A stretch of 64,000 bases of DNA from Microbacterium hydrocarbonoxydans (GCF_011752045.1 NZ_JAAKXW010000001.1:930001-994000); one strand, 5' to 3'; positions 36,591-45,840 are shown, counted from the stretch's first letter. Notes: generated by a model from the sequence alone, not told the origin. Made by a program: numbers and translations.

Positions 36591-37400
36591 ATGTCCGCCC
36601 CGCTCGATACGTCCGACGAGGTCCTCTCCGGCGAAGCCGTCGCGATCGACGTGCAGCCGGTCGGCTTCCTGCTGCGGGCTCTCGGCGCGATCATCGACAT
36701 GCTGCTGAGCTTCGCCGTCTTCATCCTGTGGATCTTCGTGCAGATCTGGCTGAGCGAAGCCGGCCTCCTCGACGAGGCGACGGGCCGCATCGCCACCGTG
36801 GTCTCGATCGTGGTGAGCTTCGTCGTGCTCCCGATCACGATCGAGGTCCTGATGAAGGGCCGCAGCCTCGGCAAGCTCGCGGTCGGCGGGCGGATCGTGC
36901 GCATCGACGGCGGTGCGACCGGGTTCCGTCACGCGTTCATCCGCGGGCTCCTCGGCGTCCTCGAGATCTACATGACGCTCGGCGGGATCGCGGTGCTCGC
37001 CGGAGCGTTCAGCTCCCGATCGCAGCGACTCGGCGACATGGTCGCGGGGACGTACAGCCAGCGGGTCAGGGCGCCGCGGCTGACCCCGAACGTCCCCGTG
37101 ATGCCGCCGGCGCTGGCCGGCTGGGCGCAGATCGCCGACGTGGCCCGTCTGCCCGACCGGCTCGCCCGGCGCATCTCCCAGTTCCTGCAGTCGGCGCCGA
37201 GGATGGTCCCGGCTGCGCGGGCCCGGGTCGCCCAGGACCTGCTGACGGATGCCGCGCCCTTCGTGTCCCCCATCCCGCCTGCACCGCCAGAGCTGGTGCT
37301 CGTCGGCATCACGGTACTCCGCCGCGAGCGCGAACGCCGGGCGCTGCAGAACGCCGACGCCAGGGCCGAGCGCCTCACCGGACGCCGCGTCGGGATCTGA
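36591..37400 (+). CDS. RDD-family membrane protein
   Basis: A 269 aa protein with the RDD domain. The arginine and aspartates of the name lie in LLRALGAIIDMLLSFAVFILW (about 24-44), with a second helix around VVSIVVSFVVLPITI and a third after GFRHAFIRGLLGVLEIYMT. A long hydrophilic C-terminus (about 160-269) follows. Function is unknown; RDD proteins have been linked to transport. The ATG at 36591 has no ribosome binding site. It is the Rv3695 position next to the SpoIIM protein. Confidence 0.85.
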   Translation: MSAPLDTSDEVLSGEAVAIDVQPVGFLLRALGAIIDMLLSFAVFILWIFVQIWLSEAGLLDEATGRIATVVSIVVSFVVLPITIEVLMKGRSLGKLAVGGRIVRIDGGATGFRHAFIRGLLGVLEIYMTLGGIAVLAGAFSSRSQRLGDMVAGTYSQRVRAPRLTPNVPVMPPALAGWAQIADVARLPDRLARRISQFLQSAPRMVPAARARVAQDLLTDAAPFVSPIPPAPPELVLVGITVLRRERERRALQNADARAERLTGRRVGI

Positions 37401-37424
37401 GCCCCGTTCGACGCGCCGGACGCC

Positions 37425-38870
37425 TCAGTAGCGGTAGTGCTCGAGCTTGTACGGCCCCTCGACCGGGACGCCGATGTACGCGGCCTGGTCTGCGGTGAGC
37501 TCGGTGAGCTTCACGCCGAGCGCGTCGAGGTGCAGGCGCGCCACCTTCTCGTCCAGGGCCTTCGGCAGCGTGTAGACGCCCGTCGGGTAGGCCTCGATGT
37601 TCGTGAACAGCTCGAGCTGGGCGAGCACCTGGTTGGTGAACGACGCGCTCATCACGAAAGACGGGTGACCGGTCGCGTTGCCGAGGTTCATCAGGCGTCC
37701 CTCGCTGAGCACGAGCACGCTGCGGCCGTTCGGCAGGCGCCACTCGTGCACCTGCGGCTTGATCTCGACCTTCTCGGCGCCCTCCAGGCCTTCGAGTCCG
37801 GCCATGTCGATCTCGTTGTCGAAGTGGCCGACGTTCGCGACGATCGCGAGGTGCTTGAGGGCGAGAAGATGCTCGGTCGTGACGACGTCGCGGTTGCCGG
37901 TTCCCGTGACGACGATGTCGACCTCGCCGGCCACGTCCACGAGGCGGGAGACCTGGAAGCCGTCCATCGCGGCCTGCAGCGCGCAGATCGGGTCGACCTC
38001 GCTGACGATCACCCGCGCACCCTGGCCGCGGAGGGCCTCGGCCGCGCCCTTGCCGACGTCGCCGTAGCCGCAGACGAACGCGACCTTGCCGCCCATCAGC
38101 ACGTCGGTCGCGCGGTTGAGCCCGTCGGGCAGCGAGTGACGGATGCCGTACTTGTTGTCGAACTTGCTCTTCGTCACGGAGTCGTTGACGTTGATCGCCG
38201 GGAACAGCAGGTCACCGGCAGCGGCGAGCTCGTACAGGCGGTGCACACCGGTCGTGGTCTCCTCTGTGACGCCGATGAGTCCGGCGGCGACCTTCGTCCA
38301 GCGGTCGGGCGACTCCGCCAGAGAGCGGCGCAGCACGTCGAGGATGATCGTGTACTCGTGGGCGTCGCCCGCGGAGGCGTCCGGGACGGCGCCGGCCTTC
38401 TCGAACTCGACGCCCTTGTGCACCAGGAGGGTGGCGTCCCCGCCGTCGTCGAGGATCAGGTTCGGACCGTCGAAGCCCTCCGCCGACCAGTCGAAGATGC
38501 GCTCGGTGCACTCCCAGTACTCCTCGAGGCTCTCTCCCTTCCACGCGAACACCGGGACGCCGGCCGGCGCGTCGACGGTGCCGTGCGGGCCGACGACGAC
38601 GGCGGCCGCAGCCTCGTCCTGCGTGGAGAAGATGTTGCAGCTCGCCCAGCGCACCTCGGCGCCGAGCGCCGTGAGCGTCTCGATGAGCACCGCGGTCTGC
38701 ACCGTCATGTGCAGGGATCCGGCGATGCGAGCCCCCTTCAGCGGCTGCGCCGCACCGAACTCGGCGCGAAGGGCCATGAGCCCCGGCATCTCGTTCTCCG
38801 CGAGGCGGAGCTGGTGGCGGCCGGATTCGGCGAGGGACAGATCGGCGACGCGGAACTCGAGCTCAGGCAT
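37425..38870 (-). CDS. ahcY: Adenosylhomocysteinase
   Basis: Hydrolyses S-adenosylhomocysteine to adenosine and homocysteine, clearing the product of SAM-dependent methylation. The 481 aa protein has the N-terminal [16 protein letters not shown], the catalytic cysteine region [30 protein letters not shown] with the active-site lysine and aspartate, and the NAD loop [32 protein letters not shown] follows, and the protein ends KLEHYRY as the family does. The ATG at 38870 is directly preceded by GGGAGG, with GGAAG nine bases upstream as the better-spaced site. Confidence 0.96.
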   Translation of the reverse strand: MPELEFRVADLSLAESGRHQLRLAENEMPGLMALRAEFGAAQPLKGARIAGSLHMTVQTAVLIETLTALGAEVRWASCNIFSTQDEAAAAVVVGPHGTVDAPAGVPVFAWKGESLEEYWECTERIFDWSAEGFDGPNLILDDGGDATLLVHKGVEFEKAGAVPDASAGDAHEYTIILDVLRRSLAESPDRWTKVAAGLIGVTEETTTGVHRLYELAAAGDLLFPAINVNDSVTKSKFDNKYGIRHSLPDGLNRATDVLMGGKVAFVCGYGDVGKGAAEALRGQGARVIVSEVDPICALQAAMDGFQVSRLVDVAGEVDIVVTGTGNRDVVTTEHLLALKHLAIVANVGHFDNEIDMAGLEGLEGAEKVEIKPQVHEWRLPNGRSVLVLSEGRLMNLGNATGHPSFVMSASFTNQVLAQLELFTNIEAYPTGVYTLPKALDEKVARLHLDALGVKLTELTADQAAYIGVPVEGPYKLEHYRY

Positions 38871-38917
38871 CCTCCCATTCTTCCATCCCGCATCGGAGGC
38901 GCCGTGCAGATGTCGGT

Positions 38918-39124
38918 TCAGGCGCGGAGGGCCTCGTGACGGACGACGAGCCAGCCGGCGGGCACGGAGAGCCTGTCCGCGTGCGGCGCGCACAGATCGT
39001 GCGCGTGCGGATGATGCGCGATGCCGAGCGGCCCCAGAGCCGCCATCTGGTCGCCGTAGTCGTAGGTGAGCGTCGCCACGGCCTCACGCGCGCAGCCGAC
39101 CTTCGAGCAGAGTCTTCCGTCCAT
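38918..39124 (-). CDS. DUF3499 zinc-ribbon-like small protein
   Basis: A 68 aa actinobacterial DUF3499 protein. C6 and C11 (CSKVGC) pair with C45 and H48 in [11 protein letters not shown], a probable zinc site. The middle reads [17 protein letters not shown]. Function is unknown. The ATG at 39124 has TACCCT seven bases upstream; longer upstream frames are Arg-rich and not credible. It is divergent from the metallopeptidase-like gene, as Rv3258c is from Rv3259. Confidence 0.85.
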   Translation of the reverse strand: MDGRLCSKVGCAREAVATLTYDYGDQMAALGPLGIAHHPHAHDLCAPHADRLSVPAGWLVVRHEALRA

Positions 39125-39131
39125 CTCCGTC

Positions 39132-39137
39132 AGGGTA
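39132..39137 (-). promoter_or_regulatory. Leaderless -10 element for the DUF3499 gene
   Basis: TACCCT on the minus strand, seven bases before the ATG at 39124. Confidence 0.45.
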
Positions 39138-39195
39138 CGTCCGCGCCGACGCGAGACGCGGGAGCCGCGCCGCGCTCCCGCGCACCGGCAGCGCT

Positions 39196-39201
39196 TAGAC
39201 T
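39196..39201 (+). promoter_or_regulatory. Leaderless -10 element for the metallopeptidase-like gene
   Basis: TAGACT, six bases before the ATG at 39208. There is no ribosome binding site. Confidence 0.5.
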
Positions 39202-39207
39202 TTCCGC

Positions 39208-39633
39208 ATGCCTCGTCGCCGCGCCGCCAGCGCCAGTCCCGCCCGTCGCGGCGCACGTCACGGGCGGCACGGCCGCCTCGGCCGCAGCGAGGTGGTGAGA
39301 CCGCCGCTGGCGCCGCTGGAGGGCCGCATCGACCGGTTCGACCTCACCGTCGGCACCGCGGTGGAGTTCCTCCGCGGGACCTGGCCCGAGCTGCAGGAGG
39401 TGCGGTTCGAGATCGGCGCGATGCCGTCGTCCACGGCCTCGGACGAGGTCCCGAGATGGCACCTCGACCGCGAGAATCGCCGGATCGTGCTGTTCCGGCT
39501 GCCGATCGAGAGACTGCTCCCTCCCGGCCACGATGACGGCGCCCATCGGCGGATGGCCATCGAGAGCGCCGTGTTCCGGGCAGCGGCCGAGTACGTGGGG
39601 CGCGAGCCCTGGGATCTCGGCCACGACCACTGA
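39208..39633 (+). CDS. Zincin-like metallopeptidase-family protein (Rv3259 type), active-site His motif not seen
   Basis: A 141 aa protein with a basic N-terminus (about 1-27) and a zincin_1-like core. The core includes TAVEFLRGTWPELQEVRFEIG, RENRRIVLFRLPIERLL and HRRMAIESAVFRAAAEYVGREPWDLG. In zincins of this group the last helix should hold HExxH. Here it reads AIESAVFRAAAEYVG with no such motif, so peptidase activity is doubtful. It occupies the Rv3259 position between DUF3499 and the DUF5719/whiB2 region, and is leaderless by the TAGACT hexamer. Confidence 0.75.
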   Translation: MPRRRAASASPARRGARHGRHGRLGRSEVVRPPLAPLEGRIDRFDLTVGTAVEFLRGTWPELQEVRFEIGAMPSSTASDEVPRWHLDRENRRIVLFRLPIERLLPPGHDDGAHRRMAIESAVFRAAAEYVGREPWDLGHDH

Positions 39634-39666
39634 CCCCGGGGTCGGCGCACGAGCCCGCACCGGGTC

Positions 39667-41049
39667 TCACGGGTAGACCGTGATGCTCCGCTCAGGTCCG
39701 GCCGACGGCCACACCGGCCAGGTCGCCAGGGCGCCCGGCGCGTACATGACCACTGCGGCGTGCACCGGCCCGGTGGTGCGCAGAGCGTAGACCGTCCGAG
39801 GAGCGACGTCGACGGCAGCGGAGGAACCGGCCGGAACCGTGACCTCCTGTCCTCCGTCGACTCCGGGGAGCCCGAGGACGACGGTCACGTCGTTCTCCTC
39901 CCCGTTGGAGAGGACCAGTCGCGCGTCCGGTCCGCGCGGCACCGCGACGAGCGTCTCCTCTTCGAACTCCGGGGCAGGGAGCGTCCATGCGAAGTCGCTG
40001 TCCGGCCCTCCGCCGTCCTGAACCCTGACGCCGGCGAGCAGCGGCGACTCCGCCGCGACCTCCACCGTGTACGTCCCCGGATCGAGCGACGACAGCGAGA
40101 CCTCGACGGGCTCGGCGGCGGTGAGCGGGACCGGGAACTCGTCGGCCACGCTCGACTCCCCCACCCCGCGCACTGTGACGACGGCCTCCGTGTCGGCATC
40201 CGGTGACAGCAGGCGCAGCACGCCGCTCGCGGCGTCGTCGCCGTCGCTCTGGAACATCTCGACCCCGGGGATCACCGGATGCCGCTGCGGACCGGCGACC
40301 CCGTCCTGCAGATCGATCCCCACCGGGTCGAGGGTGCGCGTCAGCGAGGACTGCAGCACGGCGCGGACCGGCGCTCCCGTCGCGGTCACCTTGACGACAG
40401 GCGCCTCCGCACCCGCCGCGATCGACGAGAGCGGGAGCGCGATCTGGGTGCCGGCCGGGACGATCGCGGTGCTCGTGCCGCGCACCGTCCCGAACACGGT
40501 GAGCGTCACGGTGGACGGCACCTCGCCGGGGTTCGTCAGGATGACGACGTCCTCCGCGCCGGTCGTCACGCTGCCCCCCATCAGCCAGGACTCCGTGCCC
40601 GCCTCGCGGCACGGTGCTGCGGCGAAGCCGGACAGGTCGGGAAGATCGAGATCGATGGATTCGGTGGCGCCGAGCAGCGGCGCCGCGCGTCCCTCGGCGA
40701 CCGCGGTCAGACGCGGGAGCTCGCCGGCGCCGACGAGATCGCCGGCGGAGAGCGCCGTGCTCTCCGGGTCCCCTTCGGCGCCTCCGGCGGTGAGGCGGGG
40801 CGAGCCCGCCGACACCATCTGCTGCGGGTTCGAGGGGTCGCGGCCGAGCGCGCGGAAGTCCCCGTTGCAGACCACCACGGTGTCGCCGGGAAGGGGCGTG
40901 ACGTCGACCTGGGCCGGTTCGTGCACGACGGCCGGCCACGGGAGCGCGATCCCTGCGATCACCCCGATCACGCACGCGGCCGCGACCGCGGCTCCGGTGA
41001 GCAGGCGTGCACTGGTCGCCGCGACCCGGATCGCCCGGTTGCCGCTCAT
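39667..41049 (-). CDS. DUF5719 membrane-anchored secreted protein
   Basis: A 460 aa protein with an N-terminal anchor or signal segment at about 18-40 (LLTGAAVAAACVIGVIAGIAL). A long beta-rich extracytoplasmic part follows, in repeated Ig-like units such as VVILTNPGEVPSTVTLTVFG, VLRLLSPDADTEAVVTVRG and ARLVLSNGEENDVTVVLGL. It ends GPERSITVYP. Function is unknown. The ATG overlaps the stop of the large glycosyltransferase gene by four bases, so they act together, probably in surface glycan assembly. Confidence 0.8.
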   Translation of the reverse strand: MSGNRAIRVAATSARLLTGAAVAAACVIGVIAGIALPWPAVVHEPAQVDVTPLPGDTVVVCNGDFRALGRDPSNPQQMVSAGSPRLTAGGAEGDPESTALSAGDLVGAGELPRLTAVAEGRAAPLLGATESIDLDLPDLSGFAAAPCREAGTESWLMGGSVTTGAEDVVILTNPGEVPSTVTLTVFGTVRGTSTAIVPAGTQIALPLSSIAAGAEAPVVKVTATGAPVRAVLQSSLTRTLDPVGIDLQDGVAGPQRHPVIPGVEMFQSDGDDAASGVLRLLSPDADTEAVVTVRGVGESSVADEFPVPLTAAEPVEVSLSSLDPGTYTVEVAAESPLLAGVRVQDGGGPDSDFAWTLPAPEFEEETLVAVPRGPDARLVLSNGEENDVTVVLGLPGVDGGQEVTVPAGSSAAVDVAPRTVYALRTTGPVHAAVVMYAPGALATWPVWPSAGPERSITVYP

Positions 41050-44030
41050 CGTCGGTCCTCCTCGCGTGCGGGCATCGCCCCTTCGAGCTCCGGTTCCTGC
41101 GCCGGCTCGTCCGGATCGCTCGAGGGCTCGCCGACGTCGCCCGTGGGGGTCTCCTCCGCGGCTTCCGGCGTTCCCGCAGCCGGCTCCTCGTCGTGCGCGT
41201 CCTCCGCGCGCCCCGGCAGTACCAGGGGCTCCTCCGGAGCGCGCCCGACGATGCGGGACGTCGCCCTGGCGGCCCGCCGTGACGACCGCGTCGGGACGGC
41301 GAGCAGGAGTGCGGCGAAGAGCAGCAGCAGCTGGACGGTGGCCACCAGCCGGGCGGTCGCCTGCTCCCCCGCGGACAGGGCAGGCCGGTCGGCGGCCTCC
41401 GACTCGAGACGCCACAGCACGCCGCGATCGGTGTTGCCCGCCTGCACGAAGCCGGTGCGCTGGTCGATCGCGGTGATCGCCGAGGTGCGCAGGGATCGGG
41501 CCCGATCCGCCTCGTCCTCGCGCTCGGCGAGCAGGACGTAGCCGATACCCTGTTCGCCGAGTTCCGCGACCGCGTCGAAGTCGCGTGCGGACATCAGGTC
41601 GACCGCGAGCGTCGTGATGTCTGAGCCCTGGGGCGCCGTGGCGGTGGAGAGCATGGTCGCCTGCGCGCTGAGCGTCTCGCTGGTGCCCCAGACGACCTCC
41701 GCAGCCAGTCCTCCGTCGTCCTGGGGAGTGAGCACGAGCGTGCCGACCGGATCTTCGTAGCCGGCCTGCGCGGCCACGTACGCCGGGAGGGTCGAGGAGG
41801 GGCCGTTCCGCAGGGCCGACCTGTCGAAGTGGAACGCGGTGAGTGCAGGGACGGCGCACACCGCGACGGCGAGGGCGGCGACGAGCGCGGATGCCAGCCG
41901 CAGGCGAGGCAGGGTGATCGCGGTGTCGAGCGTCACCAGCGCGGCGCCGAGCAGACCGACCCAGGCGAGGCTGAGCCCGGCGCCCGGCCAGATCGGGACG
42001 GGGACGCCCTGGGCGAAGGACACCGTGATCCCGACCGCGAGGAATGCGGTGGCGATGCCGCTCAGCGCGACGCCGAGCAGGGTGATCCCGGCGCGCCAGC
42101 GCGGCGCGACCGCGGCGGCGAGCGCGAGGATCGCGAGGGGGGCGAGCAGGACGCCCGCCCAGCCGCCGAGCGGCTCACCGGCGAAGCCGATCCAACCGGC
42201 GAGGTCGGCGGTGGGGAACCCGGTCGCGAGCGCGAGCCGCCCCGCGGCATCCGCTGTCGCCTGGGGTCCGGCCCAGATGAGGCCGGGGTCGCCGAGGAGC
42301 GCCACCAGGCTGCCGTGCCGGAGCTGCCAGATCACGAGCGGGGCGAAGAGCGCCACAGCGGGCACAGGGAGCCAGAGCAGGCGGACGGCCCCGCGGAAGC
42401 GGGCACCCGAGAGGGTGATCCCGAGGGCGACCACCCAGAGCACGATCATCGCGGGGGCCAGCGAGGGCGCGCATGCCGCGACGGCGGCGAACAGGACGGA
42501 TGCCGCGCCGGAGGCGCCCCAGGAGCGGTGTGCGACGACGGCGGCGTGGAACAGCCACGGGAGAAACAGGTGCACCAGCACCGCGGCGGGCCGTCCGTCG
42601 ACGAGCGCGGTGAGGAACGAGGGGGCGAGCGCCCAGACGACGCCGGCGAAGATCCGCAGCCCCGACCGGTCGGTGACCCGGGTCGCGGCGAACCAGCCGC
42701 CGAGCACGGCGAGGGGCAGCGCGAGGATCCACAGCAGCACGAGAGAGAAGGAGGGCGCGGCGGGCGAGAGCGATCCGAGCACCGCCAGCACACCGGCGAA
42801 CGGGTCGGCCGGTCCGACGACGTCGACGCCGAGCCCGCGGACTCCCCAGGAGGCGTCCGCCCACAGCGCGGTCACCGTCCTGCGCAGCGGGAGCAGCGCT
42901 CCCCCTCCGAGGACCGGCCACGCCAGCAGCGTGGTGAACGCGCCGATGCCGACCACGAGCGCCGCGAGCACGGCCCAGGCGCCGCCGCCGGAGAAGAAGC
43001 GCAGTTCGCTGACGGCGCCTCGTTCGCTGCCGTGTCCGTCGTCCAGCCGGCGACGGAGGTCCGCTCTGCTGACGCGCAGGGGCGCGATGCTCGCCCAGGT
43101 CGACGTCCGGAACGAGCGGATGCCGCGGCGCGAGCGCGCGATGGCCCCGAATCGCGCCATGGCCGTCAGCGCGGCTCCCCACTCGGGAGCCACGGCCTCA
43201 GGGCGCTTGCCGACGAGGTGGGTGACCGAGCGCCACAGCGCCAGCGGAAGCAGGGTGAGCCAGTGCAGCGGGAGGGCCGGGGCCGGGGCATACGCGAGCC
43301 GCCGATGCAGCTGCGCCACCCTGGTGACGTAGGCGCGGCGGGTGCGACCGGACGGCAGCGCCGCCGGGCCGTCGGGGCTCACGGAGACGCGAGCCGCAGG
43401 GGTGAGCACCACGCGACCGCCGCCCAGGCGCGCACGCACACCGAGATCGAGGCCTTCGTCGGCGCCCTTCAGCGCCGGATCCGGGCGCAGCGCGTCGCGG
43501 ACCTCGCTCCGGATGAGCAATCCGCGGATGTCGGCTCCGAGAGCGTCGTCCCGGCCGTCATGCTGCCCCTGGTCGAGCTCGCCCGCTGCCAGCTCCACCG
43601 ATCGGCCCAGCGCGGTCATGCTCACGCCGAGCGAGACGATCTCGCGCTGGCTGTCCGTCTGCACGAGCTTCGGGGCGGCGATCGCCGCGGAAGGCGAGCG
43701 CTCCAGTGTGCCGACCAGCCGCTCCAGGGCCCGCGGATGCGGGACGGTGTCGTGCGCGAGCAGCCAGACGGAGCTCCCGTCCCCGACCCGGGGCCTGGCG
43801 AGTTCCACCGCCTCGGCGAAAGACGTGCCGCTGCGCGCCTCGATGATGCCCTCGACGGAGGCCGCGACGGCCGGACTCTCGCGGGCGGTCACCGCGTCGC
43901 CGCAGATCACGAGCGTGATGGCGGCGGCCGGAGTGGTCTGGGAGCGCAGCGCGTCCAGCGTGCGGAGCAGTTGCGCGCGGGCGGAGGATCCGGGGCGCGC
44001 GACGATGATGGCATGGACTCGGGCTGGCAT
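41046..44030 (-). CDS. Very large GT2 glycosyltransferase with multi-pass membrane domain
   Basis: A 994 aa protein. The N-terminal GT-A domain (about 1-260) opens MPARVHAIIVARPGSSARAQLL, with VWLLAHDTVPHPRALERLV in the DxD-equivalent position and SLGVSMTALGRSVE. About twelve membrane helices follow (about 360-760 and one near 905). An acidic, proline-rich tail carries EEPLVLPGRAEDAHDEEPAA. The layout suggests an enzyme that both transfers sugar and handles a lipid-linked substrate in the membrane. TAGGCT lies nine bases before the ATG. It is downstream of whiB2 and coupled to the DUF5719 gene. Substrate is unknown. Confidence 0.82.
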   Translation of the reverse strand: MPARVHAIIVARPGSSARAQLLRTLDALRSQTTPAAAITLVICGDAVTARESPAVAASVEGIIEARSGTSFAEAVELARPRVGDGSSVWLLAHDTVPHPRALERLVGTLERSPSAAIAAPKLVQTDSQREIVSLGVSMTALGRSVELAAGELDQGQHDGRDDALGADIRGLLIRSEVRDALRPDPALKGADEGLDLGVRARLGGGRVVLTPAARVSVSPDGPAALPSGRTRRAYVTRVAQLHRRLAYAPAPALPLHWLTLLPLALWRSVTHLVGKRPEAVAPEWGAALTAMARFGAIARSRRGIRSFRTSTWASIAPLRVSRADLRRRLDDGHGSERGAVSELRFFSGGGAWAVLAALVVGIGAFTTLLAWPVLGGGALLPLRRTVTALWADASWGVRGLGVDVVGPADPFAGVLAVLGSLSPAAPSFSLVLLWILALPLAVLGGWFAATRVTDRSGLRIFAGVVWALAPSFLTALVDGRPAAVLVHLFLPWLFHAAVVAHRSWGASGAASVLFAAVAACAPSLAPAMIVLWVVALGITLSGARFRGAVRLLWLPVPAVALFAPLVIWQLRHGSLVALLGDPGLIWAGPQATADAAGRLALATGFPTADLAGWIGFAGEPLGGWAGVLLAPLAILALAAAVAPRWRAGITLLGVALSGIATAFLAVGITVSFAQGVPVPIWPGAGLSLAWVGLLGAALVTLDTAITLPRLRLASALVAALAVAVCAVPALTAFHFDRSALRNGPSSTLPAYVAAQAGYEDPVGTLVLTPQDDGGLAAEVVWGTSETLSAQATMLSTATAPQGSDITTLAVDLMSARDFDAVAELGEQGIGYVLLAEREDEADRARSLRTSAITAIDQRTGFVQAGNTDRGVLWRLESEAADRPALSAGEQATARLVATVQLLLLFAALLLAVPTRSSRRAARATSRIVGRAPEEPLVLPGRAEDAHDEEPAAGTPEAAEETPTGDVGEPSSDPDEPAQEPELEGAMPAREEDRR

Positions 44031-44143
44031 GACGTGGTCAGCCTAAGCGGGTCGCGGCGAGCGCGGGGTCAGTGGACCCGGCGTGGCCCCGAAGCCGTCC
44101 GTCCCTCGGACGAGCAATCGCGGGCTCGGCGTTCCGGTGGGGC

Positions 44144-44461
44144 TCAGCCCGCGCGGCGCTTGAGCTTGCGGCGCTCGCGCTCCGAGAGACCGCCCCAGAT
44201 GCCGAAGCGCTCATCGTTGTTGAGCGCGTACTCGAGGCATTCGCCGCGGACGTCGCAGGAGGTGCAGATCCGCTTCGCGTCGCGCGTGGAGCCGCCCTTC
44301 TCGGGGAAGAAGGCCTCCGGATCGGTCTGCGCGCACAGAGCATCGCTCTGCCAGGCGAGCGCGTTGTCGTCGTCGGTCTCGACCTTCCGCACCCCGGGAA
44401 CACCGAGGTTGATCGGATCGACGAACCAGTTCTCCGGTACGTCGGAACGGTATCCCGTCAT
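44144..44461 (-). CDS. whiB2: WhiB-family iron-sulfur regulator WhiB2 (WhmD)
   Basis: A 105 aa Wbl protein. Cluster cysteines are C43, C66, C69 and C75, with FGIWGGLSERERRKLKRR at the C-terminus. The N-terminal extension and QTDPEAFFPEKGGSTRDAKRI are those of WhiB2/WhmD, the septation regulator orthologous to Streptomyces WhiB. GGGAGATCGAG precedes the ATG at 44461. A strong promoter lies at 44511-44539, giving a leader of about 40 bases. It is between the large glycosyltransferase gene and manA, as in mycobacteria (Rv3260c). Confidence 0.95.
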   Translation of the reverse strand: MTGYRSDVPENWFVDPINLGVPGVRKVETDDDNALAWQSDALCAQTDPEAFFPEKGGSTRDAKRICTSCDVRGECLEYALNNDERFGIWGGLSERERRKLKRRAG

Positions 44462-44510
44462 CTCGATCTCCCAACCCTGTCTCCGCCCCCCGGCGGGCCG
44501 TGCTCCACTA

Positions 44511-44539
44511 ATTACACCCGTGTCATTCCGATCGGTCAA
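44511..44539 (-). promoter_or_regulatory. Vegetative-type promoter of whiB2
   Basis: On the minus strand TTGACC, 17 bases, TGTAAT: one mismatch from consensus in each hexamer. It is the best sigma-70-like promoter seen in the window. Confidence 0.75.
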
Positions 44540-44623
44540 GTCGCGGATCGTAAACCCTCAAGCCGCTCTTGAAAGTTCTTGACGACCTCTCGGCGTGTCG
44601 CGGAGACGGGAGCGACGGACCTG

Positions 44624-45751
44624 TCAGCGCCCGGGGGTCGCGATGAAGGCCTCACCACGGCCGGTGATCGTCACCGCGCCCTCGTCGGCGGTCGCGAAGA
44701 CGGCGGTGCCCACGGGCACCTCCCGCTCGTCCGCACCCGAGCCGCCGACCGCGACCCGCCCTGCCGTGGCGAGCACCATGGTGGGTCCGGTGACCGGAAG
44801 CGTCACGGGTGCGCCGGAGAGGGAGACCCGGCGCAGCGCGAAATCGGGCACGGGGACCGGGTACTCGGCGATCGCGGCATCCTCCTCCGGCCGCAGTACC
44901 GGGACATCGCCCGGCTGCGTGTCGACGACGGCGAGCAGCTCGGGGACGTCGATGTGCTTCGGGGTGAGGCCGCCGCGGAGCACGTTGTCGCTCGCAGCCA
45001 TGATCTCGACCCCCAGTCCGCGGAGGTAGGCGTGCAGGAGACCGGCGCGCAGGAAGAGACCCTCTCCGCGGTGCAGCACGAGGTGGTTCATCAGCAGTGC
45101 GACGACGACGCCGGCGTCTCCGGGGTGCACATCCGCCACACGGTCGATCGCGCGCAGGGTGGGCGCCCACTCCCCCGTCTCACTGTGTGCCGCGGCGCGG
45201 GCCGCGGAGATGATCTGATCGATCTCGCTCTGCGGCGCCTCGCCGAGCACCCAGGCGAGGGTCCGGCGCAGCGCGTCGCCCTCCCCGCCCAGGCGGTCGC
45301 GGAGCGCGGACACACCGGCGCCGTCACCCAGCAGCGAGAGCAGCTCCCGCGTCCGGTCCAGCGGACGCAGCCCGCTCAGCGACTCGAAGGTCTCGCTGAG
45401 CACCACCAGGAGCTCGGGCTTGTGATTGTCGTCACGGTAGTTGCGTCGCGGGTCGTCGGCGTCGAGCCCGCCCTCGCGCGCCCAGCCGGCTCGCGCCTGC
45501 TCGAGCGTCGGGTGCACCTGGATCGAGAGGGGCTCGTCGGCGGCCAGCAGCTTCAGCAGGTAGGGCAGAGCACCGCCGGTGACGCGGTCGAGCGTGCCGT
45601 CGCCTGCGACATCGGAGGGATCGGCGTGGTGATCGCCGAACCACACCTCGGCCTCCGGGGCGCCGGACGGCACCCGCCCTTCGAGCTCGGCGAGGAGGGT
45701 GCGGGATCCCCACGCCCAGGGGCGCGGCACGTTCGTCAGGCTCAGCAGCAT
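44624..45751 (-). CDS. manA: Mannose-6-phosphate isomerase, class I
   Basis: Interconverts fructose-6-phosphate and mannose-6-phosphate, feeding GDP-mannose and mannosylated glycans. The 375 aa cupin protein has the zinc-site motifs LSIQVHPT and NHKPELLVVL, then EGLFLRAGLLHAYLRGLGVEIMAASDNVLRGGLTPKHIDV with the later His. The start is ATG at 45751, giving MLLSLTNVPRPWAWGS at the usual position. TACGCT stands seven bases upstream and there is no ribosome binding site. It is divergent from the polysaccharide locus. Confidence 0.94.
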   Translation of the reverse strand: MLLSLTNVPRPWAWGSRTLLAELEGRVPSGAPEAEVWFGDHHADPSDVAGDGTLDRVTGGALPYLLKLLAADEPLSIQVHPTLEQARAGWAREGGLDADDPRRNYRDDNHKPELLVVLSETFESLSGLRPLDRTRELLSLLGDGAGVSALRDRLGGEGDALRRTLAWVLGEAPQSEIDQIISAARAAAHSETGEWAPTLRAIDRVADVHPGDAGVVVALLMNHLVLHRGEGLFLRAGLLHAYLRGLGVEIMAASDNVLRGGLTPKHIDVPELLAVVDTQPGDVPVLRPEEDAAIAEYPVPVPDFALRRVSLSGAPVTLPVTGPTMVLATAGRVAVGGSGADEREVPVGTAVFATADEGAVTITGRGEAFIATPGR

Positions 45752-45758
45752 GAGCACC

Positions 45759-45764
45759 AGCGTA
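45759..45764 (-). promoter_or_regulatory. Leaderless -10 element for manA
   Basis: TACGCT on the minus strand, seven bases before the ATG at 45751. Confidence 0.5.
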
Positions 45765-45827
45765 GGACAGCCGCCCGCACCTGCGGAGGACGCGGCGGCG
45801 CTCAGGCGCACCCCCGGCCCGGCGCTG

Positions 45828-45833
45828 TAGCCT
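45828..45833 (+). promoter_or_regulatory. Leaderless -10 element for the first ligase-type gene
   Basis: TAGCCT, seven bases before the ATG at 45841. Confidence 0.5.
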
Positions 45834-45840
45834 GAACGCG

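Noticed and set aside
39632-39643. GACCCCGGGGTC palindrome after the metallopeptidase-like gene as a terminator
   Set aside because: Only a 12-base palindrome with no loop and no T-run; it could form by chance at this GC content, so I do not list it as a feature.
41829-44582. 917-residue plus-strand frame opposite the large glycosyltransferase and whiB2
   Set aside because: Arg/Gly/Glu-rich shadow sequence. The minus-strand genes have clear domains and ribosome binding sites.
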